The notes under the pieces: generated by a model | Seen by the model: only the letters and a program-made list of their open reading frames with translations | The model's database searches: none | What the model was told of the DNA's origin: nothing | Assembly (NCBI GenBank): GCA_036271855.1 | Contig: DATAZV010000397.1 | Span: 1-28,044 of the forward strand | Source of the DNA: JAQGMJ01 sp036271855 | GTDB taxonomy: Bacteria; Pseudomonadota; Gammaproteobacteria; Burkholderiales; JAEUOS01 | DNA length: 28,044 nt | Direction of reading: 5' to 3' | Position numbers and translations under genes: made by a program | Shown: positions 7,465-14,457 of the stretch, piece after piece | Layout: every line of letters begins with the position of its first letter | How positions within the stretch are numbered: position 1 is the stretch's first letter

Positions 7465-9510
7465 ATGGCCCAAGAGGATTCAGGCAAAGAGGGGACGTTC
7501 GACGGAGACGATCTGGCGAACGCCAAGACCATTGTCGTGCCGCGCGATCCGATGGCGCAGACCGGCACGCACACGATGGTCGACCAGAGCGCGCCCAAAC
7601 ATCGCGGCGTGCTTGCGACCGATTTCACCGGCCCTTCCTACAGCGAGCTGAAACGCCGCGCCCAGGGCCAGCAAGATAGCCGCGTCGCCCTGCCGATCGG
7701 CTTTCAGCTGCACGAATACACCATCGAGCGCATTCTGGGCATCGGCGGTTTCGGCATTTCGTATCTGGCGCATGACACCAACCTGAACGCCAAGGTGGCG
7801 ATCAAGGAATACCTGCCCGGCGAAATGGCGGTGCGCGACGACCAGGCGCCGACCGTGATGCCCAAGGCATCCGACTACGAAGAAGATTACCGCAACGGCC
7901 TTGAGCGCTTCCTGATGGAATGCCGCACCCTGGCCACCTTCCGCCATCCCAACATCGTGCGGGTGTCGCGCTTTTTCGAAGCGCACAACACCGCCTACAT
8001 GGTGATGGAGTTCGAGTACGGCGAGTCGCTGGCCTCCTGGCTGAAAAAGCGCCAGGATTCGGGCGAAGGCCCACCGGACGAAACCGGCGTCCTGCGCATG
8101 TTCGAGCCGTTGATGCAGGGCCTGGAGGTGGTGCACAAGGGCGGCTTCATGCATCGCGACATCAAGCCCGCCAACATCTACGTGCGCGACGTCGACGGCA
8201 GCCTGGTGCTGCTGGACTTCGGCGCGGCGCGCCAGGCTTCGGCTGGCGGCTCCAAAGGCCTGACTTCGATCGTCACGCCCGGCTATGCGCCTTTCGAGCA
8301 ATACCATTCGCATGGCCGCCAGGGCCCCTGGTCGGACATCTACGCGCTGGGCGGCGTGCTCTACTGGATGGTCTGCGGCAAAAAGCCGATCGAGGCCGCC
8401 GCGCGCCTGCAGACCGACCCGCAGGAACTCGCCAGCGAGTGCGCCAAGGGTAAATACAGCACGCGCTTTTTGCATGCCATCGACTGGGCGCTGACCCCGG
8501 ACGACCAGAAGCGTCCGCAGTCGATCCTCGAATTCCTGCCGGTGCTGGTGGGCGATGTCGAGATCAAGACCATCAATCGTGGCCGCACCGGCAAGCCGCC
8601 GGGCGGGGGCCGCGGCTGGGTCAAATGGGCTGTCGGCGGGGTTGTCGCCGCAGTGCTGCTGGTTGCCGTGGGCGTGGGCGTGGCGCTGAAGTTCGGCGCT
8701 GCGGGCGGTGGCGGCCCGGTGATCCAGATGGGGGTGGTCCCGGGCACCAGCGGCGCCACCGAGGAAATCCAGATCAAGGCCTCGCTGGCGAAATTCTCCG
8801 ACTACCTGAAAAAATCCACCGGCAAGGACGTCAACATCACGGTAACCGACCAGTTCGGCGGCGGTGACAAGGACCAGAAGTTCGACATGATCCTCGGGCC
8901 CACTTACAACATCGGGGTGGCCGCGCGCGACAAGAAGTACGCGGTGATCGGCAAGTTCCGCGACGTCGCGGCGCTGTTCGTCACCCGCTTCGACGCGCCG
9001 ATCGACAGCATGGACGACATGAAGGAAAAGCGCATGGGCCTGCAGACCCGTACCGGCATGACCGGCCCGATGGCCGCGCGCGTGCTGACCGCCGGCGGCC
9101 TGGCGCTGGACAAGGCCTTCTCCAAGCTCGAGGAGTTCAGCACCACCCACGAGGACGACGTCGCCGAGGCCCTGGTGCAGAACAAGGTGGACGTGGTGGC
9201 GCTCTCTCCCGGCGGTTACGAAGAAGCGGAAAAGCATTACCCCGACAAGCTCAAGCTGGTGACCACCAGCGACCCGATGCCGGGCTTTGCCATCGCCGTG
9301 CGCAGCGACCTGAACCAGGACGAATCGCTGAAGATCGCCCAGGCGCTCTACCGCATCGACGACAGCGAAGAGGGCAAGGCCGCGCTCAAGGCCATCACCC
9401 TCGGTTCGGCGGCGGGCAGCCTGGACATCAAGCAGGCCACCTCGCGCGAATACATCCGCGCGGCGGAGAGCATTGAAGAGGCGCGCAAGCTTTACCCGCC
9501 GAAGAAGTAG
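7465..9510 (+). CDS. Membrane Ser/Thr protein kinase fused to a periplasmic PhnD-like binding domain
   Basis: 681 residues from ATG 7465, chosen because GGGAGATAAGG directly precedes it; the frame is open back to 7405. A flexible N-terminus (1-80) carries Thr motifs KTIVV (T22) and GTHTMVD (T37). An intact Hanks-type kinase follows: Gly-rich loop GIGGFG from G92, ATP Lys K114 (VAIKE), catalytic H230-R231-D232 with KPAN, metal D251 (DFG), and a TPGYAPFEQY activation-segment end. One membrane helix spans about 385-410 (WAVGGVVAAVLLVAVGVGVAL). Residues about 418-681 resemble PhnD/phosphonate-type solute-binding proteins (IQMGVVPG, DMILGPTYN, KRMGLQTRTGMTGPMAARVL, VDVVALSPGGYEE). The expected topology is kinase inside, sensor in the periplasm: a one-protein receptor kinase. 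No PP2C phosphatase or FHA partner is nearby. Ligand and targets are unknown. Confidence 0.9.
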   Translation: MAQEDSGKEGTFDGDDLANAKTIVVPRDPMAQTGTHTMVDQSAPKHRGVLATDFTGPSYSELKRRAQGQQDSRVALPIGFQLHEYTIERILGIGGFGISYLAHDTNLNAKVAIKEYLPGEMAVRDDQAPTVMPKASDYEEDYRNGLERFLMECRTLATFRHPNIVRVSRFFEAHNTAYMVMEFEYGESLASWLKKRQDSGEGPPDETGVLRMFEPLMQGLEVVHKGGFMHRDIKPANIYVRDVDGSLVLLDFGAARQASAGGSKGLTSIVTPGYAPFEQYHSHGRQGPWSDIYALGGVLYWMVCGKKPIEAAARLQTDPQELASECAKGKYSTRFLHAIDWALTPDDQKRPQSILEFLPVLVGDVEIKTINRGRTGKPPGGGRGWVKWAVGGVVAAVLLVAVGVGVALKFGAAGGGGPVIQMGVVPGTSGATEEIQIKASLAKFSDYLKKSTGKDVNITVTDQFGGGDKDQKFDMILGPTYNIGVAARDKKYAVIGKFRDVAALFVTRFDAPIDSMDDMKEKRMGLQTRTGMTGPMAARVLTAGGLALDKAFSKLEEFSTTHEDDVAEALVQNKVDVVALSPGGYEEAEKHYPDKLKLVTTSDPMPGFAIAVRSDLNQDESLKIAQALYRIDDSEEGKAALKAITLGSAAGSLDIKQATSREYIRAAESIEEARKLYPPKK

Positions 9511-9714
9511 CCGGGCGCGTGGCACCCCTTATCTGGGCGACGCCGGCGACTATACGATCCCTGCGCTCACCCTAAAGCCGGATCTGGGCAAAGGGCGCAC
9601 CGGCTTCGCGTTGCATCTGTCCAACGCATGAAGCGCAAAGGCCGGCCAAGCCTTATCATTCGTGGTTGACACGGTGCGGGAGACCGCCCGGACAATCACG
9701 GAGAAGCCAGAAGC

Positions 9715-11571
9715 ATGTCCTGCCTGCACCGCCTCCTGGGCGGCTTGCTGTTTTTTGCCACCGTCCTGGCGCACGCCGCCGACGTACCGATTACACTGCA
9801 GACCCGCACCGTCCGCCACCTCGACGCCTACCGGGTCAACGCCGACGGCACCTACGAGGAAACCGTCAGTTCCGAGGTGAAGACCCTGACGCCGGCGGGT
9901 GTCGGGCAGGCCCGCCGCAGCGTGGTCGAGTACAACCGCGGCACGCAGCGCGTGTCGGTCATCGCCGCCTACACGCGCAAGGCCAATGGCCGGCGCGTCG
10001 ACGTACCGGCTGCCAATCTGCACCTGGATTTCGAACGGGAGGCAGGCACGCAGGTAGCGAGCGATTACACCCGGATGATCGTCGACTTCGCTGATGTCGA
10101 CGTCGGCGACAGCGTGGTCATCGAATTCCGCCTCACCACCACGCAATCCCTGTTTCCCGGCCATTTCTCGCAGGTGACGACGGTGCCGCCGCGCACCGCT
10201 TTCGATGAGCTGCGATTCCGCATCGATACGCCGGCCGGCTGGTTCCTGCAGACGGCCGGCGTCGGCATGACAGCCAGTCTGGATACTGAAAAGGACGGCC
10301 GCCGCGTGCGCGAATGGACCTATGCCAATCCGCAGCCGAAGCTCGATCCGCGCCCTGGCGTATTCGACCCGCGCAACGAGGTCGCGCTGTACCTCTCGAC
10401 CTTTCGCGACTACGGCGGCATCGCGCGCGCCTACGGCGAGCGTGCCAACCCGAAAGCTGCCGTCACCCCGCGCATCCGCAAACTGGCCGAAGAGGTCACC
10501 GCGGGCAAGAGCGCCACCCGCGATCAGGCGCGCGCGCTGTACGACTGGGTGGCGCAGAACATCGAGTTCTCGGGCAATTGTATCGGCCTGGGCGCGGTGG
10601 TGCCGAACGACACCAACACCATCCTCGACGCGAAAACGGGCGACTGCAAGGACCATTCGACCCTGCTGCAGGCACTGCTGGCGGCGCGCGGCATCAAGAG
10701 TTCGCAGGCGCTGATCAATGCCGGCAACAGCTATCGCATGGCGCAAGTGCCGGTGGTTTCGCTGGTCAACCACGTCATCAGCTACATCCCTGAACTCGAC
10801 CTGTTCGCCGACTCCACCAATGCGGAAGTCCCCTTCGGCATGCTGCCCTTCGACGACCAGGACAAGCCGGTGCTGCTGGTCGACGGCTATCGGGACGGCA
10901 TGCGCACCCCGCCGACTGCGCCCGGCACCAACCGGCAGGTGATGAAGACACGGGTGCAGGTGTCCGGCGACGGCACCATGACCGGCACCACCGAAATCAG
11001 CCTGGCCGGCGTCTACGCCGCGATGGGCCGCTCGCGCTTTCGCAACCTGTCGCAGCGGGGCCGCGAAGACTTCGTGCGCGACATGTTCAGGAGTGGCGGC
11101 CACCTGGGCGACGGCAAGTTCAGGGGCGAGGACGCCGGCGCGCGCGCGCCCACCTACAGTTACGGCGCCGATTTCCAGATCTTCGGCCTTCTGCCGCTGC
11201 CGGCCGCGGGGTCCTTCGCGGTGGCGCCGCTGATCGTCAGCCCGGCGCCGGTGGCCACCTTCGCCGCGGCTGCGGGCGCGCCGGCGCCGCTGTCCGAAGG
11301 CCAGTGCAGCGGCGGCTATTCGAGCGAGGAATATGCGCTTGAATTGCCCCAGGCCGTGACCGTGCTGTCGCTGCCGCCGGCGGTGCAATTCGCCGATGGC
11401 TCACTGTCGTACAGCGCCAGCTATACGCTCAAGGGCAGTGTGCTGACCGTCACGCGCATCGCAGACGACCGCACGCCCGGCAACCTCTGCAGCGCCGCGA
11501 CGCTGGCGGCGAAGCGCGCCTTCGCAGCGAAGATCGCCGCCGACGTGCAGGGCCAGGTGCTCTACAAGTAG
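9715..11571 (+). CDS. Exported DUF3857 / transglutaminase-like protein
   Basis: 618 residues with a signal peptide (hydrophobic about 6-20, cleavage likely near AHAA-DV at 22), so periplasmic or surface-exposed. The N-terminal half (about 45-230) has the DUF3857 pattern (YEETVSSEVKTL, DFADVDVGDSVVIEFRL). The transglutaminase-like core follows at about 265-370, with a Cys-His-Asp triad: C311 in TGDCKDHSTLLQALL, H353 in VNHVISYIPELD and D366 in FADSTNAE. The remaining 250 residues are beta-rich and not assigned. The family includes cysteine proteases and peptidases as well as cross-linking enzymes; the substrate here is unknown. GGAG lies about 11 nt before the ATG. It follows the receptor kinase after 204 nt and ends 9 nt from the convergent cyclase gene. 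Whether it is functionally tied to the kinase is not shown. Confidence 0.85.
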   Translation: MSCLHRLLGGLLFFATVLAHAADVPITLQTRTVRHLDAYRVNADGTYEETVSSEVKTLTPAGVGQARRSVVEYNRGTQRVSVIAAYTRKANGRRVDVPAANLHLDFEREAGTQVASDYTRMIVDFADVDVGDSVVIEFRLTTTQSLFPGHFSQVTTVPPRTAFDELRFRIDTPAGWFLQTAGVGMTASLDTEKDGRRVREWTYANPQPKLDPRPGVFDPRNEVALYLSTFRDYGGIARAYGERANPKAAVTPRIRKLAEEVTAGKSATRDQARALYDWVAQNIEFSGNCIGLGAVVPNDTNTILDAKTGDCKDHSTLLQALLAARGIKSSQALINAGNSYRMAQVPVVSLVNHVISYIPELDLFADSTNAEVPFGMLPFDDQDKPVLLVDGYRDGMRTPPTAPGTNRQVMKTRVQVSGDGTMTGTTEISLAGVYAAMGRSRFRNLSQRGREDFVRDMFRSGGHLGDGKFRGEDAGARAPTYSYGADFQIFGLLPLPAAGSFAVAPLIVSPAPVATFAAAAGAPAPLSEGQCSGGYSSEEYALELPQAVTVLSLPPAVQFADGSLSYSASYTLKGSVLTVTRIADDRTPGNLCSAATLAAKRAFAAKIAADVQGQVLYK

Positions 11572-11580
11572 TTCGGATGC

Positions 11581-12405
11581 CTACACGGCCGTTGCCGGCG
11601 CCTGCTCGGTGCGCATGTTTGCAAGCAGCGCATCGTCGAATATCGCCACCGCGCGGGTCCAGCCGGCGGAAGCGCCGCGGATCTTGTGCGGGAAGCAGGA
11701 GATGATGAAGCCGTCCGGCGGCAGCTGGTCGAGGTTGTGCAGCTTTTCCAGGTGGCAATAGCCAATATCGCGCCCGGCCTTGTGGCCCTCCCAGATCAGG
11801 GAGGCATCGTGGCTCTGGGCGTATTTTTGCGCGGTGTAGACGAAGGGGGCATCCCAGCTCCAGGCGTCGGTGCCGGTCAGGCGCACGCCGCGCTCCAGCA
11901 GATACATGGTGGCCTCGTAGCCCATGCCGCAGCCGGCGGCGACGAAATCGTCGTGGCCGTAGCGCTCGCCGGCGCGGGTATTGACCACCACGATTTCCAG
12001 CGGCTTGAGGGTGTGATTGATGCGCGTCAACTCCGCCTCGACGTCGGCGGCGGTGACCACGTAGCCGTCGGCCAGGTGGCGAAAATCCAGCTTCACCCCG
12101 GGCTGGAAGCACCAGTTGAGGTCGACCTCGTCGATGGTGATGGAACGCTCACCCTTGTTCATGGTCGGATGAAAGTGGTACGGGGCGTCCAGGTGGGTGC
12201 CGTTGTGGGTCGAGAGGGAAATTTGCTCCACCGCCCAGACGGCGGAGTCGGGCAGGTCGGACTGCTTCAGGCCGGGGAAAAAGGGCGCCATCTGATGGAA
12301 CGAGTTCTCATGGTTGAAGTACTCGATGCGCGGCTTGAACGCGGGCGGGTCGGAGACGACATCGTTCTCCAGATAAATCGACAAATCGACGAGCTTGCGC
12401 GGCAT
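11581..12405 (-). CDS. Cyclase family protein (kynurenine-formamidase-like metal hydrolase)
   Basis: 274 residues from ATG 12405, preceded by a good AAGGAG ribosome site. The frame extends 50 codons further upstream, but that part has no family similarity and lies before the ribosome site. The cyclase-family signature HxGTHxDxPxH is exact: H67, G69-T70-H71, D73, P75 and H77 (STHNGTHLDAPYHF), the metal-binding core. Other family blocks are VDLSIYLEND at the start and IVVVNTRAGERYGHDDF near the middle. The family hydrolyses formamides, lactones or related C-N/C-O bonds, usually with Zn or Mn, in the cytoplasm. True kynurenine formamidases are shorter (about 210 residues), and no kynurenine pathway gene is nearby, so the substrate is open. 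It converges with the transglutaminase gene and diverges from the efflux operon. Confidence 0.87.
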   Translation of the reverse strand: MPRKLVDLSIYLENDVVSDPPAFKPRIEYFNHENSFHQMAPFFPGLKQSDLPDSAVWAVEQISLSTHNGTHLDAPYHFHPTMNKGERSITIDEVDLNWCFQPGVKLDFRHLADGYVVTAADVEAELTRINHTLKPLEIVVVNTRAGERYGHDDFVAAGCGMGYEATMYLLERGVRLTGTDAWSWDAPFVYTAQKYAQSHDASLIWEGHKAGRDIGYCHLEKLHNLDQLPPDGFIISCFPHKIRGASAGWTRAVAIFDDALLANMRTEQAPATAV

Positions 12406-12558
12406 GGGGGCTCCTTCAACGATGATTTCAACGCGCCTGCGGCCAACGCAGGCAGATGGCCCGAATATCCCGGGCTGCACGCGCGCCGTCAAGGCAATCC
12501 GGACAATTCCATAAAAGTTGGTGTTTTGGCGGCATGCGAGCCCCCTTACGAACATCGC

Positions 12559-12587
12559 TTAACTTGCCGTGGCTGCCAATCTATAAT
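12559..12587 (+). promoter_or_regulatory. Sigma70-like promoter of the RND efflux operon
   Basis: TTAACT (12559-12564, four of six matches to the -35 consensus) is followed after exactly 17 bp by a perfect TATAAT (12582-12587). A start near 12594 would leave a leader of about 300 nt before the adaptor gene, which is long but possible. It is the best promoter match I found in the window. Confidence 0.5.
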
Positions 12588-12596
12588 TCCAATTAT
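12583..12596. promoter_or_regulatory. Candidate operator palindrome ATAATTccAATTAT
   Basis: A perfect 6+2+6 palindrome overlaps the -10 box and the expected transcription start of the efflux promoter. That is the typical place for a MarR- or TetR-type repressor site. The binding protein is not identifiable from the window. AT-rich palindromes can also arise by chance. Confidence 0.4.
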
Positions 12597-12665
12597 CTGA
12601 TTTCATGAATTTTTTCTAAAACATCGCAATGTCGGTGGCCGCGCCGCGGCAAATGGAAATCCGGC

Positions 12666-12718
12666 ATTTACATCGTGTTACGGATTGTTGTGGAGATTTA
12701 ACCTCGGAAAATGTAAAT
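12666..12718. repeat. Inverted repeat ATTTACAT ... ATGTAAAT
   Basis: ATTTACAT (12666-12673) is exactly inverted as ATGTAAAT (12711-12718), with 37 bp between. The centre-to-centre distance of 45 bp is about four helical turns, which would suit a looping regulator or paired sites. It lies inside the putative leader of the efflux operon. Confidence 0.4.
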
Positions 12719-12897
12719 ATCCCCCATTCTTGCGATTTAGTCGTATCTCCGCGTCGCGCCGCATTGCTTCACCGTCTTTGTCACCCATTTTCGCGCTTTT
12801 ACCCGCGGGCCGGTCGAATCCCCGCTCAAAACAGCGCGCCTGATAATAAACTGCGTATACACTGCTCCCCCTCGCAGCCATCCCGAGAAAGAAAAAG

Positions 12898-14436
12898 ATG
12901 ACCGAGCTCAAGCCCAGCCGTCCGCGAGCCGCCCACCGTCCATCCCGAGCAACATTCTCCAGTTCGATACGTGTTGCCACGCGCGGAGCTGGCCTGTTGC
13001 GCCTGTTGATCATCATCATCGGCCTGGTGGTCCTGCTGGGCGCGGCCTATTACTTCTACCAGGCGCATACCGAATCCACGGCTAGCGCCGATGGTGCCGG
13101 CGCCAAGAGCGACGGCACGGCGAAAGACGGTGGCGCAAAAGACGGCGGCGGCAAGGGCGGCGGCAAAAAGGGCGGCCGCGCCGGCGCCGGCGGGCCGACC
13201 CCGGTTTCCGCGATCACCGTGACCAAGGAGACCCTGGACATTCGCCTCACCGCGCTGGGCACGGTGACGCCGCGCAACAATGTCACGGTGCGCACGCGCG
13301 TCGACGGCCCTCTTCTGCGGGTGCTGTTCAAGGAAGGCCAGATCGTCAAGACAGGCGACCTGCTGGCCGAGATCGATCCCCTGCCGCTGCAGGCGGCCCT
13401 GACCCAGATGGCCGGCAACCTGGCACGCGACCAGGCCCTGCTGCAAAACGCGCAAATCGACCTCGAGCGCTACCAGGGGCTGATGGCGACCGACTCCATC
13501 CCCAAACAGCAGCTCGACACCCAGGCGGCCACCGTGCGCCAGTACCAGGGCATCGTCGCCACCGATCGCGGCGCGGTCGAAGCCGCGCGCCTGCAACTGA
13601 GCTATACCCGTATTTTCGCCCCGTTGACGGGCAAGGTCGGCCTGCGCCTGGTGGACCCGGGCAACATGGTCCACGCCAGCGATTCCAACGGCCTGGTGAG
13701 CATCACCCAGCTCGATCCGATCACCGTGGTGGCGGCGATTCCCGAAATAGCCGTCCAGCAGTTGCTCCAGCGCATCAACCAGGGCAGCGACGTGCCGGTG
13801 GAAGCCTGGGACTCGGCGATGAAAGGCATGCTCGCCTCCGGCAAGCTGTTGTCGACCGATAACCAGATCGACACCGCCACCGGCACCCTGAAACTGAAAG
13901 CCGAATTCGGCAATGCCTCCGGCGTGCTGTTTCCCAACCAGTTCGTCAACGTGCGCGTGCTGGTCGGCCAGGACGTCGATGCCACCGTGATCCACCAGTC
14001 CGCGGTGCAGCGGGGCGCGCAGCAGGGGACTTACGTCTACCTGGTCAATCCCGACTCCACCGTCTCGGTGCGCCAGATCAAGCTGGGCACCGTCGACGGC
14101 GACCGCATGGCCGTCACCGCCGGGCTCAACGTGGGCGACCGCGTAGTGTCCGATGGCGCCGACAAACTGCGCGAAGGCGCCAAGGTGGAGGTGATCGAGC
14201 ACAGTGCCGCCGCCACTCCCGACGCTGCGCCCGCCGGCGGCGACGCCAAAGGCAGCCACAAGGGCCGGCGCGGCAAGGGCGGCGACGGCAGCAAGGGCGG
14301 CAAAGGCAGCGACGCCGGAAACGCCGGCGCCGGCAGCGGCAATACCGCTCCGGCCGGAGGCGCCGCCAGCGGCGCCAACAGCAACAACAATAACGGCGGC
14401 AACAGCGGCGCCACCACCACGGGTTCCGGCGCGTAA
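12898..14436 (+). CDS. mdtA: RND efflux periplasmic adaptor (MdtA/MuxA-like membrane fusion protein)
   Basis: 512 residues from ATG 12898 with GAGAAAG upstream. One membrane anchor lies at about 33-54 (LLRLLIIIIGLVVLLGAAYYFY). The adaptor core starts near residue 100: TPVSAITVTKETLDIRLTAL, lipoyl-like half motifs (VRTRVDGPLLRVLFKEGQIVKTGDLLAEID), a helical hairpin, and beta-barrel and proximal domains (VFLDP-type LVDPGNMVHASD, NVRVLV, RQIKLGTVDGDRMAVTAGLNVGDRVVSDG). It links inner-membrane pump and outer-membrane channel. Two segments are unusual: a Gly/Lys/Asp-rich linker at 64-99 after the anchor, and a roughly 77-residue low-complexity C-terminal tail (436-512) rich in Gly, Lys, Ser, Asn and Thr. 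Both are expected in the periplasm. It is the first gene of the four-gene efflux operon. The symbol follows the MdtABC family pattern. Confidence 0.88.
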   Translation: MTELKPSRPRAAHRPSRATFSSSIRVATRGAGLLRLLIIIIGLVVLLGAAYYFYQAHTESTASADGAGAKSDGTAKDGGAKDGGGKGGGKKGGRAGAGGPTPVSAITVTKETLDIRLTALGTVTPRNNVTVRTRVDGPLLRVLFKEGQIVKTGDLLAEIDPLPLQAALTQMAGNLARDQALLQNAQIDLERYQGLMATDSIPKQQLDTQAATVRQYQGIVATDRGAVEAARLQLSYTRIFAPLTGKVGLRLVDPGNMVHASDSNGLVSITQLDPITVVAAIPEIAVQQLLQRINQGSDVPVEAWDSAMKGMLASGKLLSTDNQIDTATGTLKLKAEFGNASGVLFPNQFVNVRVLVGQDVDATVIHQSAVQRGAQQGTYVYLVNPDSTVSVRQIKLGTVDGDRMAVTAGLNVGDRVVSDGADKLREGAKVEVIEHSAAATPDAAPAGGDAKGSHKGRRGKGGDGSKGGKGSDAGNAGAGSGNTAPAGGAASGANSNNNNGGNSGATTTGSGA

Positions 14437-14457
14437 GCGGCGAGAGAAAAGCGCAGG

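Larger units (their letters stand above)
12406..12897. other. 492-base AT-rich regulatory gap between cyclase gene and efflux operon
   Basis: The stretch from about 12560 to 12730 is distinctly AT-rich compared with all neighbouring DNA. It contains a promoter-like TTAACT-17-TATAAT, an overlapping palindrome, a widely spaced inverted repeat, and TTCATGAA followed by a T-run at about 12602-12615. A 90-codon open frame (12629-12901) inside has no coding character. Promoters for both divergent units are expected here. No regulator gene is encoded within it. Confidence 0.6.

Noticed and set aside
7480..9525. 681-codon open frame antisense to the receptor kinase gene
   Set aside because: Its His/Ala/Arg/Gly-rich product is what the reverse complement of high-GC coding DNA gives; no domain, while the plus strand encodes a clear kinase and binding domain.
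9575..9606. Inverted repeat AAGCCGG/CCGGCTT after the receptor kinase gene
   Set aside because: Only 7 bp with an 18-nt loop and no T tract; too weak to call a terminator.
9666..9696. Perfect TTGACA with GACAAT as promoter of the transglutaminase gene
   Set aside because: Spacing is 19 bp and the start would fall on the ribosome site, leaving almost no leader; treated as chance.
9550..11388. 612-codon minus-strand frame
   Set aside because: Antisense shadow of the DUF3857/transglutaminase gene, composition only.
12629..12901. 90-codon open frame before the adaptor gene
   Set aside because: No ribosome site, no domain, ends inside the adaptor start and lies in an AT-rich regulatory stretch.
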